A program made the position numbers and the translations under genes. From Methylobacterium sp. B4 (GTDB taxonomy: Bacteria; Pseudomonadota; Alphaproteobacteria; Rhizobiales; Beijerinckiaceae), in NCBI RefSeq assembly GCF_003201865.1, contig NZ_QJJJ01000010.1, forward strand, positions 1 through 64,000: a stretch of DNA of 64,000 nt, written 5' to 3'. The notes under the pieces are model-generated. The model saw only the letters and a program-made list of their open reading frames with translations. It made no database searches and was not told where the DNA came from. Numbering within the stretch: the stretch's first letter is position 1; each line of letters opens with the position of its first letter. Positions 35,035 to 42,126 of the stretch are shown in pieces.

Positions 35035-36600
35035 ATGCCCGAGGCCCCGGACTCCTTCCACACCGCCGCCCCCGAGCCGGTGATCGAGTTTCGAGGACGC
35101 TATCTGCCTGTTGCAGCTCGACTCGCAGGTTACGCAGCCCTCATCGAAAAATTTGATCTACGTGTGCCTTTGCATCATGAAATGGCTGCTGTCTCCACCA
35201 AAAACACGCGCCGCAAGGAGGATGGCTGGGCCATTTATCCGAATGCAATGTACCCGGGGACAGGCACAATTGACAATCTTATATTTGCCCTGAAATATGA
35301 AGGCGTACAGCTCTTAGCGTTGAAATTTATCTTCACAAATTTTGATAAGAAAGAACTAGAGGACGCGGCTCTTGCAAAAAGAACCAGCACCTACTTAAGA
35401 AGGCTTTGCTTCTTTTATGAATTTCTATTGGATGAAAAGCTGAAAATTCCTGACGTGACTGCGGGCGGCTATATTGATGCGATTGATACATCGCAGCAGT
35501 ATGCAACCAATAAATCCATACAAATAAAAAGATTTCGGGTTCGCGACAATCTTCCCGGAACGCCAGAATTCTGTCCGATGGTTTTCAAAACAAAAAAGAT
35601 AGAGAAATTTATATCCCTTGAGCTGTCAACAAAGGCAAAGCGGATTGTCGAGAGCGCGCCCAAAGATCTGATAGCGCGAGCGGCGGCCTTTCTACTCCTA
35701 GCAGACTCGAAAGCCTCATTCGCTATTGAAGGTGAAAACCCGCCAAAAGATCGTGTCGCTCGATGGGGCGCTGTCATTAGCAAGGCGGGCCAGATAGAAC
35801 TAACGGTTAACAGACTTGTCAGCCTGCAAAAAGAACTCATCGGCGATGATCGCTTTGTACATATTGGATTGAGAGATGAGGGAGGGTTCGTCGGAAAGCA
35901 TGACTCGTTCGGACAGCCCGAGCCAGAGCACCTGAGTGCACGGGCGGAAGACTTAGTGGATCTGCTATCCGGCTTAGAGGTGTTTGATACCTATGCAAGA
36001 AGATTGCAGTTTCACCCAGTACTGACCGCAGCCTGCATTGCGTTCGGATTTGTATTTATACATCCTTTCGAGGATGGTAACGGCAGAATTCATAGATTTC
36101 TAATGCATCATGTGCTTGCGGAATTTAATTACACACCAAGAGAGATCGTCTTTCCTATCTCAAGCGTAATTTATGACGACATTGCCCGTTACAAGGACGT
36201 CCTTGAGAGCACTACTCGTCCGCTACTGGAATTCATTGAATGGAAACCGACAGACAAAGGCAACGTCGAAATTCTTTCGGAAAGTGGTGATTATTATAGA
36301 TATTTTGACGCAACGTTGTGTGCTGAATATTTGTTTGGTTGCATACAACGTTCAGTCGAGAAAAATCTTCCAGAAGAGCTTATGTTTTTGGAAAATAGGG
36401 ACAGATTTCATCGTGAGGTCACAGAAATTGTCGACATGGGAGAAAGGACCATTGATCTTCTCCTCCGATTTTTGCGAAGTGGGCATGGAAGGCTCAGCAA
36501 AAGAGCGAGGGAAAATGAATTTAGGAAACTTAATATGAATGAAATAGATGACATAGAAGAGCTTTATAGAGAATTATTTACAGGGTACGGCATCGATTGA
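35035..36600 (+). CDS. Fic-domain protein with N-terminal inhibitory motif
   Basis: This 521-aa protein has the complete Fic active-site motif HPFEDGNGRIHR (343-354), which transfers AMP or another nucleotide part to target side chains. An inhibitory (S/T)xxxE(G/N) motif is present as Ser228-Phe-Ala-Ile-Glu232-Gly233, so it is predicted to be a self-inhibited class II Fic enzyme. Residues 1-210 form an unrecognised N-terminal domain. The C-terminus (RLSKRARENEFRKLNMNEIDDI) resembles the winged helix found after many Fic domains. Codon use is much AT-richer than all neighbours, indicating recent transfer. It ends 23 bases inside the convergent next gene. Targets are unknown; phage defence or growth control is possible. 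Confidence 0.9.
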   Translation: MPEAPDSFHTAAPEPVIEFRGRYLPVAARLAGYAALIEKFDLRVPLHHEMAAVSTKNTRRKEDGWAIYPNAMYPGTGTIDNLIFALKYEGVQLLALKFIFTNFDKKELEDAALAKRTSTYLRRLCFFYEFLLDEKLKIPDVTAGGYIDAIDTSQQYATNKSIQIKRFRVRDNLPGTPEFCPMVFKTKKIEKFISLELSTKAKRIVESAPKDLIARAAAFLLLADSKASFAIEGENPPKDRVARWGAVISKAGQIELTVNRLVSLQKELIGDDRFVHIGLRDEGGFVGKHDSFGQPEPEHLSARAEDLVDLLSGLEVFDTYARRLQFHPVLTAACIAFGFVFIHPFEDGNGRIHRFLMHHVLAEFNYTPREIVFPISSVIYDDIARYKDVLESTTRPLLEFIEWKPTDKGNVEILSESGDYYRYFDATLCAEYLFGCIQRSVEKNLPEELMFLENRDRFHREVTEIVDMGERTIDLLLRFLRSGHGRLSKRARENEFRKLNMNEIDDIEELYRELFTGYGID

Positions 36601-36865
36601 GGGTCGGCGTGATTAGCAGCTTACCTCGCAGCACCTGGATCTCGGCGTTCGCCTGCTTCACGAAGCCTTCCGCGAAAGTCTGCATGTTCGCCGCGTCATG
36701 AATGCCGACAGCCTCGGACGCCGACGTGATGGCGCGAGCGGTGAGCGCCATCATCACCATATCGCCGCGTCCAGCGGCGGTCAGTTCGGTGAAGTCGTCG
36801 CCCAGCTCGGCGAAGTAGGCGCGGCAGGCGTCGGCGCCCTGCTGGCGAAGGGTCTCGACGCTCAT
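36578..36865 (-). CDS. hypothetical phage-type protein, 95 aa
   Basis: It begins MSVETLRQQGADACRAYFAE and is mostly helical (ALTARAITSASEAVGI, FAEGFVKQANAEIQVLRG). GAGGAGAA lies right before the ATG. Its C-terminal codons overlap the end of the convergent Fic gene, where composition changes. The last residues TPTLNRCRTL may therefore be a junction artefact of the Fic insertion. The ATG overlaps the stop of the upstream gene remnant. Confidence 0.6.
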   Translation of the reverse strand: MSVETLRQQGADACRAYFAELGDDFTELTAAGRGDMVMMALTARAITSASEAVGIHDAANMQTFAEGFVKQANAEIQVLRGKLLITPTLNRCRTL

Positions 36866-37110
36866 GGGTTCTCCTCGATCCAAGCTGGCAGCAGGTCGCC
36901 GCGCTTCGGGTCGATGGGCTCGCCAAGCGGATCGGGCCAGCGGTGGACGATGCGCGTGAAGGCCGCCTCGCGGTACAGTGTCGTCAGTTGTAAGAACCCG
37001 CCGACGTAGTGAATGCTGGCCGCGCCCTCAGCATCGTCGGTCTCGCGGTGTAGGCGGCAGGCGGCGACGGCGCACACCGTCAGTCTCGGCCGTAAACCAG
37101 TGTCGGTAGC
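36862..37110 (-). pseudogene. small phage gene, copy A, 5' end lost at the AT-rich patch
   Basis: The frame ending at 36862 reads VGGFLQLTTLYREAAFTRIV, then HRWPDPLGEPIDPKRGDLLP and a short tail, which is clearly coding. Its N-terminal part runs without a start into the AT-rich methyltransferase-like fragment near 37,100. A related copy is at 38,938-39,198 (VGGFVQLAQLNRGPAWSEIT, HRWPDVIGSRLDP). The stop overlaps the next ATG (ATGA). Function of the family is unknown. Confidence 0.6.
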
Positions 37111-37510
37111 TACGCCCACTGCGCGCTCGACTCCCAATCTCCAGCATATGACCTGGGTTGCCAGCCACTTCCTCGCGGAAGCGATTGACCATTGCTTCGA
37201 ATTGAATGTCGCCAGGTGCCGCAAAACGAGATGCAGGATTATCCATACTTAGTTCTGGGCTAAACTGCAGACGGAATTTCTCTCGATTGATATCGCCAGA
37301 TGGAAGCATTGCCAATAATTTGAATCCCCATCCATTTTGATCGCTTTTCATCATGGATGCTATTTCGGGCCTGTCGTATCTATATACGAGAGACGGTAGC
37401 TCATTGCCCTCATAAAATATTTTTGGATCAAGGTTGTTGCCCCAACCTTCTGCATACACAGCTTGACCCATAACTGTGAACTTGTCGAGATACCCATGAG
37501 CGCTTGCCAT
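37111..37510 (-). pseudogene. N-terminal fragment of a possible SAM methyltransferase, 3' end lost
   Basis: It starts at an ATG (37,510) with AGAGG upstream and reads VMGQAVYAEGWGNNLDPKIF, RPEIASMMKSDQNGWGFKLL and FRLQFSPELSMD. It reaches HMLEIGSRARSG, which looks like the first SAM-binding motif of a class I methyltransferase. Just after that the frame enters the unrelated phage gene copy A. It is AT-richer than its surroundings. The methyltransferase call rests on that one motif. Confidence 0.5.
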
Positions 37511-37556
37511 GCTTGCCTCTTTACATTCAGGATTAAGTTGATACTGTTATATTGCC

Positions 37557-37796
37557 ATGAAATTTATTTTCCAAAACGACAACGAGCATCTAAGAGGATC
37601 GCCGAGTTTCAAAAACAACTCAACCTATTTTCAAGGCGCTGATGCGCACCTGACCGCCTGTTGTGCTGCCGCTGCGATAAACGGGGCCGATAGTGTTGAG
37701 TTGCGCGCTGCCACGACCATGCGCTTCCGCACCTCGGCCATGCGCTTGTCATCGCCGACGCCGGCCGCCGCGGCTTCCCGACAGACAGTCTCGTAG
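37557..37796 (+). pseudogene. truncated gene start divergent from the methyltransferase fragment
   Basis: An ATG at 37,557 opens MKFIFQNDNEHLRGSPSFKN and about five more AT-rich, protein-like codons, up to about 37,630. It then continues only as the shadow of a leftward phage gene. It looks like the first 25 codons of a foreign gene cut off at the patch border. Only 46 bp separate it from the divergent methyltransferase start. The gene is not identifiable. Confidence 0.4.
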
Positions 37797-37872
37797 ATCT
37801 TCCGCAGCCGCGGGCGAAGCCGAGCAGTCCTCGCATCCGGGCAGTCCGAAAGTCGGAAATCGGATTAGCCAT
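37631..37872 (-). pseudogene. small phage-type gene with a frameshift
   Basis: Codons from the ATG at 37,872 read MANPISDFRTARMRGLLGFAR. Near 37,806-37,817 the natural frame moves by one base and continues RLRKIYETVCREAAAAGVGD, DKRMAEVRKRMVVAARNSTL and SAPFIAAAAQQAVRCASAP to a TGA at 37,631. A single missing base in a GC run explains it. Without a frame change translation yields an Arg/Ser-rich nonsense tail. The ATG overlaps the upstream stop (ATGGCTAA). Confidence 0.55.
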
Positions 37873-38017
37873 TGCGAGGCATGCAGGCGGTGCCGGCTAT
37901 CGTAGAAACGGCCACCTGCCCGTCAGGCCATCTCTGACCCGGTGAGAGCACTCGCATCAGGAGGACCACCGCGACAATGCCGATGATTGCCATGACCAGC
38001 TTCGTTCTAAGCCCCAA
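37865..38017 (-). CDS. 50-aa small membrane protein (TTG start)
   Basis: A TTG at 38,017 sits five bases after GGGGAGGA, the best ribosome site in this part of the element. It opens GLRTKLVMAIIGIVAVVLLM followed by RVLSPGQRWPDGQVAVSTIA and a short end with one Cys. One N-terminal membrane segment is clear. It is unknown in function and would be missed by ATG-only or length-cutoff gene calling. Confidence 0.5.
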   Translation of the reverse strand: MGLRTKLVMAIIGIVAVVLLMRVLSPGQRWPDGQVAVSTIAGTACMPRNG

Positions 38018-38066
38018 CCGCTCCTCCCCATTAACGTCCCTGAGATCGGATCAACTGGGTGCATAG

Positions 38067-38246
38067 CTAGGGCAGGTGTTGGCGCTTGGGGCCCAGCGTT
38101 TCCATCCAAACGATCGCTGGCAGCGCCGCCGGCAGGGACCAAACCATGGCGCCGTCCTCATCCGTCAGCCAAGCAAGATTGCTGTCCTCCATGATCGGGA
38201 GCGACCAACCGCAAGTGACGTCTTCTGTATGATCCCATACAAACAT
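38067..38246 (-). CDS. 59-aa small hypothetical protein
   Basis: The frame from ATG 38,246 reads MFVWDHTEDVTCGWSLPIME then DSNLAWLTDEDGAMVWSLPA and ends LGPKRQHLP. It is rich in Trp and acidic residues and protein-like in codon choice. An internal ATG at Met19 is an alternative start. No clear ribosome site. It precedes the 50-aa membrane protein by 49 bp. Confidence 0.4.
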   Translation of the reverse strand: MFVWDHTEDVTCGWSLPIMEDSNLAWLTDEDGAMVWSLPAALPAIVWMETLGPKRQHLP

Positions 38247-38277
38247 ACGATATATCTAAGGCTCGAATCACGACGCC

Positions 38278-38535
38278 GTGAGCTTACCTGTGCCTTACGT
38301 AGCGGTACGCTTTGAGGTCATTGCCGATGCAGCCAGTGGGCCAAAGCGGGCGGGTCGCGGTGACGCAGCCAGCGCTCTATGCCTCGCGGATCGTTGGTCC
38401 GAGCTCGGCTACCGCAACATCCGTATCGTTGATCCGACGGGTGCAGTTCGAACCCAGGCAAGCCTTCGTGCAACCTTGCCGATCGTCAAGCTGATGAAAC
38501 GTCGTTTAAGCAAGCTCCGTCCCGCAAGCACTTAG
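38278..38535 (+). CDS. small hypothetical protein, 85 aa
   Basis: It starts with GTG at 38,278 and reads PVPYVAVRFEVIADAASGPK, ALCLADRWSELGYRNIRIVD and PTGAVRTQASLRATLP. The RIVD-P/S-x-G core and overall size link it to the chromosomal protein at 326-565, although positions around it differ. Soluble, unknown function. The ribosome site is weak. Confidence 0.5.
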   Translation: MSLPVPYVAVRFEVIADAASGPKRAGRGDAASALCLADRWSELGYRNIRIVDPTGAVRTQASLRATLPIVKLMKRRLSKLRPAST

Positions 38536-38591
38536 CGCTCGAAACAACATGCGGTGCGACGGCACCTCCTGAAGAAGTGACTTGTTGCGAC

Positions 38592-38852
38592 CTACGCCTT
38601 CTGCGCCCGAGCCAGTAGGATTGCCGTGCGCGCAGCGCTGCGCCTCGCGCTAGTCGCGCTCGTCTTGTCGCGTAGAACCGCAGTAGCGAAGGCGTTTGCC
38701 TTTAGGGCGGCCGCCAAGTCGAGCGTGTAGCCCTCGCCGAGTTCCGCCCGATCCCCCATCCGCCCGTCGAGCACGGCATCAACCAGCGCGTTCAAGTCGT
38801 CATGAGTGACGACGTTGGCCTTGAAGAGTTCTCCGACAGTGGGATCAGCCAT
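38592..38852 (-). CDS. small hypothetical protein, 86 aa
   Basis: It begins MADPTVGELFKANVVTHDDL and contains ALVDAVLDGRMGDRAELGEG followed by an Ala/Arg-rich helical end. AGGG precedes the ATG at 38,852; an in-frame extension to 39,053 has no protein character. Unknown function. It lies 85 bp downstream of the broken copy B gene on the same strand. Confidence 0.5.
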   Translation of the reverse strand: MADPTVGELFKANVVTHDDLNALVDAVLDGRMGDRAELGEGYTLDLAAALKANAFATAVLRDKTSATSARRSAARTAILLARAQKA

Positions 38853-38937
38853 GCGCGACCCTATCCCTTCGACCGACTGCGCGCCACGGCTTAGTACCCA
38901 ATGCCACTGCTCTCCTTTGCCCACCGACAAAGCGCAG

Positions 38938-39198
38938 TCATGGGGCAGGCTCACAAGAGGCAGACGCCGGCCATCGAGGCCCGGCCGCGGGGTCGAGGCG
39001 GCTACCAATGACGTCAGGCCAGCGGTGGGTGATCTCGCTCCATGCTGGGCCACGGTTCAGCTGCGCAAGCTGCACGAAGCCACCGACCTGACAGGTGCCG
39101 TTCGCCGGATCGCCGCCGATCGGGATGCGCTACAGCAGAGCGCACGCAACAATTCGCGCAATCCGGCTGAAAAGCCGAGCTTCTAGATCCCCACCCAT
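38938..39198 (-). pseudogene. small phage gene, copy B, interrupted by TAG
   Basis: From ATG 39,198 the frame reads MGGDLEARLFSRIARIVACA, then LL, TAG (39,130-39,132, codon 23), and continues RIPIGGDPANGTCQVGGFVQ, LAQLNRGPAWSEITHRWPDV to a TGA at 38,938. The part after the TAG matches copy A at 36,862. The reading frame is otherwise open, so one base change explains the stop. Probably a pseudogene; an internal restart is possible but no good start is visible. Confidence 0.6.
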
Positions 39199-39233
39199 AG
39201 GACGGTCGCTCAAGGCCGCAGGGGGATTACGCC

Positions 39234-39410
39234 ATGCTCGATATGCTCAGGATCGTCGTCGCCGGAACGCTGCTCTACGGAACGACCGTCTTTGCCTCGC
39301 CCGTCGAGGCCACCAAGCTCAACCGCATTCTGCCGCGGGCGATGCATCCGGTGAAGGTGGAGCCGTGCAAGGCATCGTGGCCCTATCTGATCCGCACCTG
39401 CGTCGCTTGA
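39234..39410 (+). CDS. 58-aa small secreted protein with two cysteines
   Basis: GGGGGA precedes the ATG. The first 26 residues form a signal peptide (MLRIVVAGTLLYGTTVFASP). The mature part has CKASWPYLIRTC, a short loop closed by two Cys. Small secreted 'C...WPY...C' proteins occur in Methylobacteriaceae. Function is unknown. It is followed after 18 bp by another small membrane protein gene, likely cotranscribed. Confidence 0.6.
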   Translation: MLDMLRIVVAGTLLYGTTVFASPVEATKLNRILPRAMHPVKVEPCKASWPYLIRTCVA

Positions 39411-39428
39411 GAGGGGCGGAGGATCGTC

Positions 39429-39653
39429 ATGATGCCCTTTGCCCGACCTTCTCTTATCGGCCTCACCACACTCCGGCTGCTATGGTGCCCGCTGGCGCTG
39501 ACCATTGGCCTGTTCGCCATCGTCCTGGCATGGCTGCTGCGGCCTCGCGACATGACCGTCAACAGCGATGCTGCCATCTCGGCCGCGATCGGTAGCCTAG
39601 GCGTTCTGATCGCGCTCTCGGCTTTGCCGGTCGCAGTGGGCTCCGAGGCTTGA
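39429..39653 (+). CDS. 74-aa small membrane protein
   Basis: GGAGGATCGTC precedes the ATG. Two hydrophobic stretches (LRLLWCPLALTIGLFAIVLA and ISAAIGSLGVLIALSALPVA) flank a short polar link. Unknown function. It lies directly after the small secreted protein gene, so a paired envelope role is conceivable. Confidence 0.55.
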   Translation: MMPFARPSLIGLTTLRLLWCPLALTIGLFAIVLAWLLRPRDMTVNSDAAISAAIGSLGVLIALSALPVAVGSEA

Positions 39654-39717
39654 GGGATCATGCCTCGTACCGGCACTCAGCGGGCAGCAGCAGGAGGGCT
39701 GCCACCCGCTGGAAGCA

Positions 39718-39993
39718 CTAAGCTGCCTGAGCGAGGGGCGCAGGGGCATCCATGGCGCGTAGGTAGACCTCCAAGAGGCTCTCCTGTTCGTCGCGCTCGT
39801 CCTTGTCCTGCTTGCGCAACTTCAGGATCTCCTTGAGCACTTTCACGTCCAGACCTTCGCCCTTGGCCTCGGCGAAGATCTCCTTCTTGGTCTCCATCAG
39901 ATCCTTGATCTCTTCCTCGATCCGCTCGACGCGTTCGATGATCTAGCGGATCCGCTCACCTGCGACGCCTACCATGTCCGTGGTGTCGGTCAT
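39718..39993 (-). pseudogene. gapR: gapR homologue (DUF2312) with amber codon 17
   Basis: The frame from ATG 39,993 gives MTDTTDMVGVAGERIR, TAG (39,943-39,945), then IIERVERIEEEIKDLMETKK and the rest of a standard GapR/DUF2312 coiled-coil protein. It ends APLAQAA and TAG. GapR binds overtwisted DNA ahead of polymerases. The interrupted position is normally Gln, so CAG to TAG is the likely change. The protein would not be made from this start unless TAG is suppressed. Confidence 0.8.
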
Positions 39994-40144
39994 GCCTTCC
40001 TCGTGCTCACTGTGCGCGTGCAATCTCGCGGCTCAGGGTAAGCGAGGCGTTAAGGCCAAGGCCTCGGAAGCGGGCGCTGGCTCGGCCCGATAGTGACCGA
40101 GCTGATGCGGATGCTCGATCGGTGCATCATGCAGCCTGCTCCGC

Positions 40145-40783
40145 CTACCACCGCTCCACGACGCGGGTGGAGATCCCCTGCGCGGTGATGACAGTGTGCT
40201 GGCAGAAGCCGCCCACGGCCGGCTGCATCTCGCCGCTGACCGGGTGCGGAAACCGGAGATCCCGCTGTGCCCGCATGATGCGCAGACCGTCGCGCAAGGG
40301 ATCGAACGAGGCCATGCCGCCCGTCAGGCCCATGCTGCCCAGGCGACCCATCAGCTCGGGCGACGACGGGGCGCAGGTGTTCATGATCTGCTGCGGGCCG
40401 GCGGCCTCGCTGCCCGAGTCCATCACCCAGCACTCAGGCCGGCCCCGCTCCTCCGACCATCCTGCCATCAAGATCATGTTCGGCCGGACGCGGGCCTGCG
40501 GGTTTGCCGTGCCGAACTGCGCCAGGGCGATGGTGTAGGTCTCAGCCATATCCGCAACGGCGTCGTCGAAGGACGCGAAGCGCCACCGCACACGGTCGGC
40601 GAAGTACTCCGGCAGCTCGCTCGGCCCACGACCTGAGACCACGGCCGGCAGGTGCCCAAGGATGCGCACCTTCTGCGCGGTGCCGAACACCTGCCCCTCG
40701 GGGCCACGGAGCCAGCCATCGGTGAGCACGTGAACAGCGCTCTCGCGCACGTAGGCGTGAAGGGCCGTCAAAGCCATCTCCAT
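40145..40783 (-). CDS. phage-type hypothetical protein, 212 aa
   Basis: It starts MEMALTALHAYVRESAVHVL and continues TDGWLRGPEGQVFGTAQKVR, with FASFDDAVADMAETYTIALA further on. Its ATG overlaps the truncated J-like frame, and in alphaproteobacterial prophages a protein of this kind follows the tail-tip genes. The fold may be Ntn-hydrolase-like (Thr/Asp near the N-terminus) but this is a guess. Stop is TAG, and five more codons follow before a TGA. Confidence 0.55.
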   Translation of the reverse strand: MEMALTALHAYVRESAVHVLTDGWLRGPEGQVFGTAQKVRILGHLPAVVSGRGPSELPEYFADRVRWRFASFDDAVADMAETYTIALAQFGTANPQARVRPNMILMAGWSEERGRPECWVMDSGSEAAGPQQIMNTCAPSSPELMGRLGSMGLTGGMASFDPLRDGLRIMRAQRDLRFPHPVSGEMQPAVGGFCQHTVITAQGISTRVVERW

Positions 40784-41408
40784 GGTCGGTGAGAGTGTCG
40801 CCGGCGCAATCCGAGTAGTTCGGGGCGGCGTAGTCAGGAGCGAACTTGAGCCGCCCGTTCAGCACCGGGATCGGCTGCATTGGCCGGGCGGCGTTGCCCT
40901 GCAGGCCGAACGAGTGCAGCGCATCGGTGCTGCTGGTCTTTCCGCCCGCTTTCGGAGCGAGAAAGTGGCTGATCGCCAGAGCGCCAGCGCCGACGATGGC
41001 GGCGGAAGCGACAGCCCCGCCGAAGCTACCCAGCGAAGTAGCAAGCGCCGCGCCGAGCGGCCCCGCCGGTCCTGCCGCCGCAGTCAGCGCGACGAGAGCG
41101 ACAACGGAGAGGATACTCTTGCCGACTGACCCACCGCGCCCGCCGCCGAGCGGGCGGCTGATGAACTCCACGTGGTCGTTCGCGGCCACAGCCCGCGTTT
41201 CCCACTCGGCCCGGCCATAGAACTCGCCGTTGATGGTCAGGACAGTTGGAAGCTCAAACCGCCATGCGACACGGGCAAGGTAAGCGGCGATGGTCTCCCC
41301 CATGACGGCCTGCGCGTCAGCGATCGGCAAGATGATGCCCGGATCTCCGGGGTTCTCGATGTTGTCCGGCTCGTAGAGTTGCAGGTTGTGCTTCACAGCG
41401 ATCTGCAT
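40542..41408 (-). pseudogene. truncated phage tail-tip (J-like) gene, N-terminal part only
   Basis: From ATG 41,408 the protein reads MQIAVKHNLQLYEPDNIENP, WETRAVAANDHVEFISRPLG, a hydrophobic segment (SILSVVALVALTAAAGPAGP) and PIPVLNGRLKFAPDYAAPNY. This is the pattern of the N-terminus of tail-tip host-specificity proteins, which are normally about 1000 aa. Near 40,790 the pattern stops and the frame becomes the shadow of the next gene. A deletion is likely. GAGGAGA before its ATG overlaps the terS-like stop. Confidence 0.6.
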
Positions 41409-41418
41409 GCGGCTCTCC

Positions 41419-42009
41419 TCACGCGGTCGGGGGCTGCAACATCGGGTGAGCGGCCGCGAAGGCGTCCCAGGCATCGAGGTCGACCGGCTCGGCCGCCTGC
41501 GCCGCGAGGCCGTTCCAGTCGGGCTCGACCACCCGCTTGTCGACCATGGTCTCGAAGCCCGAGACGCTGGCGGGCGGGATGCCGAGCATCCGCTCCGCCT
41601 CGTTCCAGAGGTGCACGGTCGTGATGCTGTCGAGAGCATAGGCCACGCGCATCGAGGCGCCGCTCGCAATGGCGGCCTCGGCACTGATCTTCCCGACTAT
41701 GCCGACGAGGGTAGCGAGCACGATGAGGAGGCCGCCCTCCGGCTCTTCCTCGGCCTGCGGATCATCCTGCGGACATGTCCTCGCTTCCTGCGGAATCGTC
41801 CGCACGTCCTGAGGGGCTGTCCGCACCGGGCGGTGAGCCGTGCCGCCCCGATACTTGGCCGGGCGCTGGTCGAGGTTCCACTCGGTGGCCTCGACATTGA
41901 CCATCCCGTCGGGCGCGATGACGAGGAGGCCCTTGTCCTGCCACTTCTGGACCGTGGATCGGTTCACCCCGTGGCGTCGAGCAAAGGCGGCCTTCGTCTC
42001 GGTCTGCAT
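41419..42009 (-). CDS. terminase small subunit-like DNA-binding protein
   Basis: This 196-aa protein has an N-terminal winged-helix of the Nu1/TerS type (FARRHGVNRSTVQKWQDKGL then VNVEATEWNLDQRPAKYRGG), an Asp/Glu/Pro-rich linker and a helical C-terminus. TerS proteins recognise packaging sites. Five GGCAAC units lie three bases before its ATG. The next gene is a J-like fragment rather than a large terminase, so the packaging module is incomplete or satellite-like. Confidence 0.65.
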   Translation of the reverse strand: MQTETKAAFARRHGVNRSTVQKWQDKGLLVIAPDGMVNVEATEWNLDQRPAKYRGGTAHRPVRTAPQDVRTIPQEARTCPQDDPQAEEEPEGGLLIVLATLVGIVGKISAEAAIASGASMRVAYALDSITTVHLWNEAERMLGIPPASVSGFETMVDKRVVEPDWNGLAAQAAEPVDLDAWDAFAAAHPMLQPPTA

Positions 42010-42011
42010 GT

Positions 42012-42045
42012 GTTGCCTGTTGCCGTTGCCTTGTTGCCTGTTGCC
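42012..42045 (-). repeat. five GGCAAC iteron-like units before the terS-like gene
   Basis: On the minus strand GGCAAC occurs five times, at plus-strand positions 42,012, 42,019, 42,025, 42,033 and 42,040 (spacing 7, 6, 8, 7). The array ends three bases before the ATG at 42,009. It could be a TerS-binding (cos/pac-like) site, an operator, or replication iterons. Confidence 0.6.
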
Positions 42046-42126
42046 GGGTTTTCAGACCCTGGCGCTAGAAAGCTCGGGGGCCCCGACCACCCGTATAGGT
42101 TTGGGGGTGCCAGGGTCCCCCGGCAG

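Noticed and set aside
38592..39053. 153-codon version of the small leftward gene
   Set aside because: The first 67 codons overlap the broken copy B gene in another frame and are not protein-like. The ATG at 38,852 has a ribosome site.
39718..39993. Genome-wide TAG recoding to glutamine
   Set aside because: The gapR homologue itself ends in TAG and so do other genes, so full reassignment is not consistent. I kept only the weaker readthrough question as a finding.
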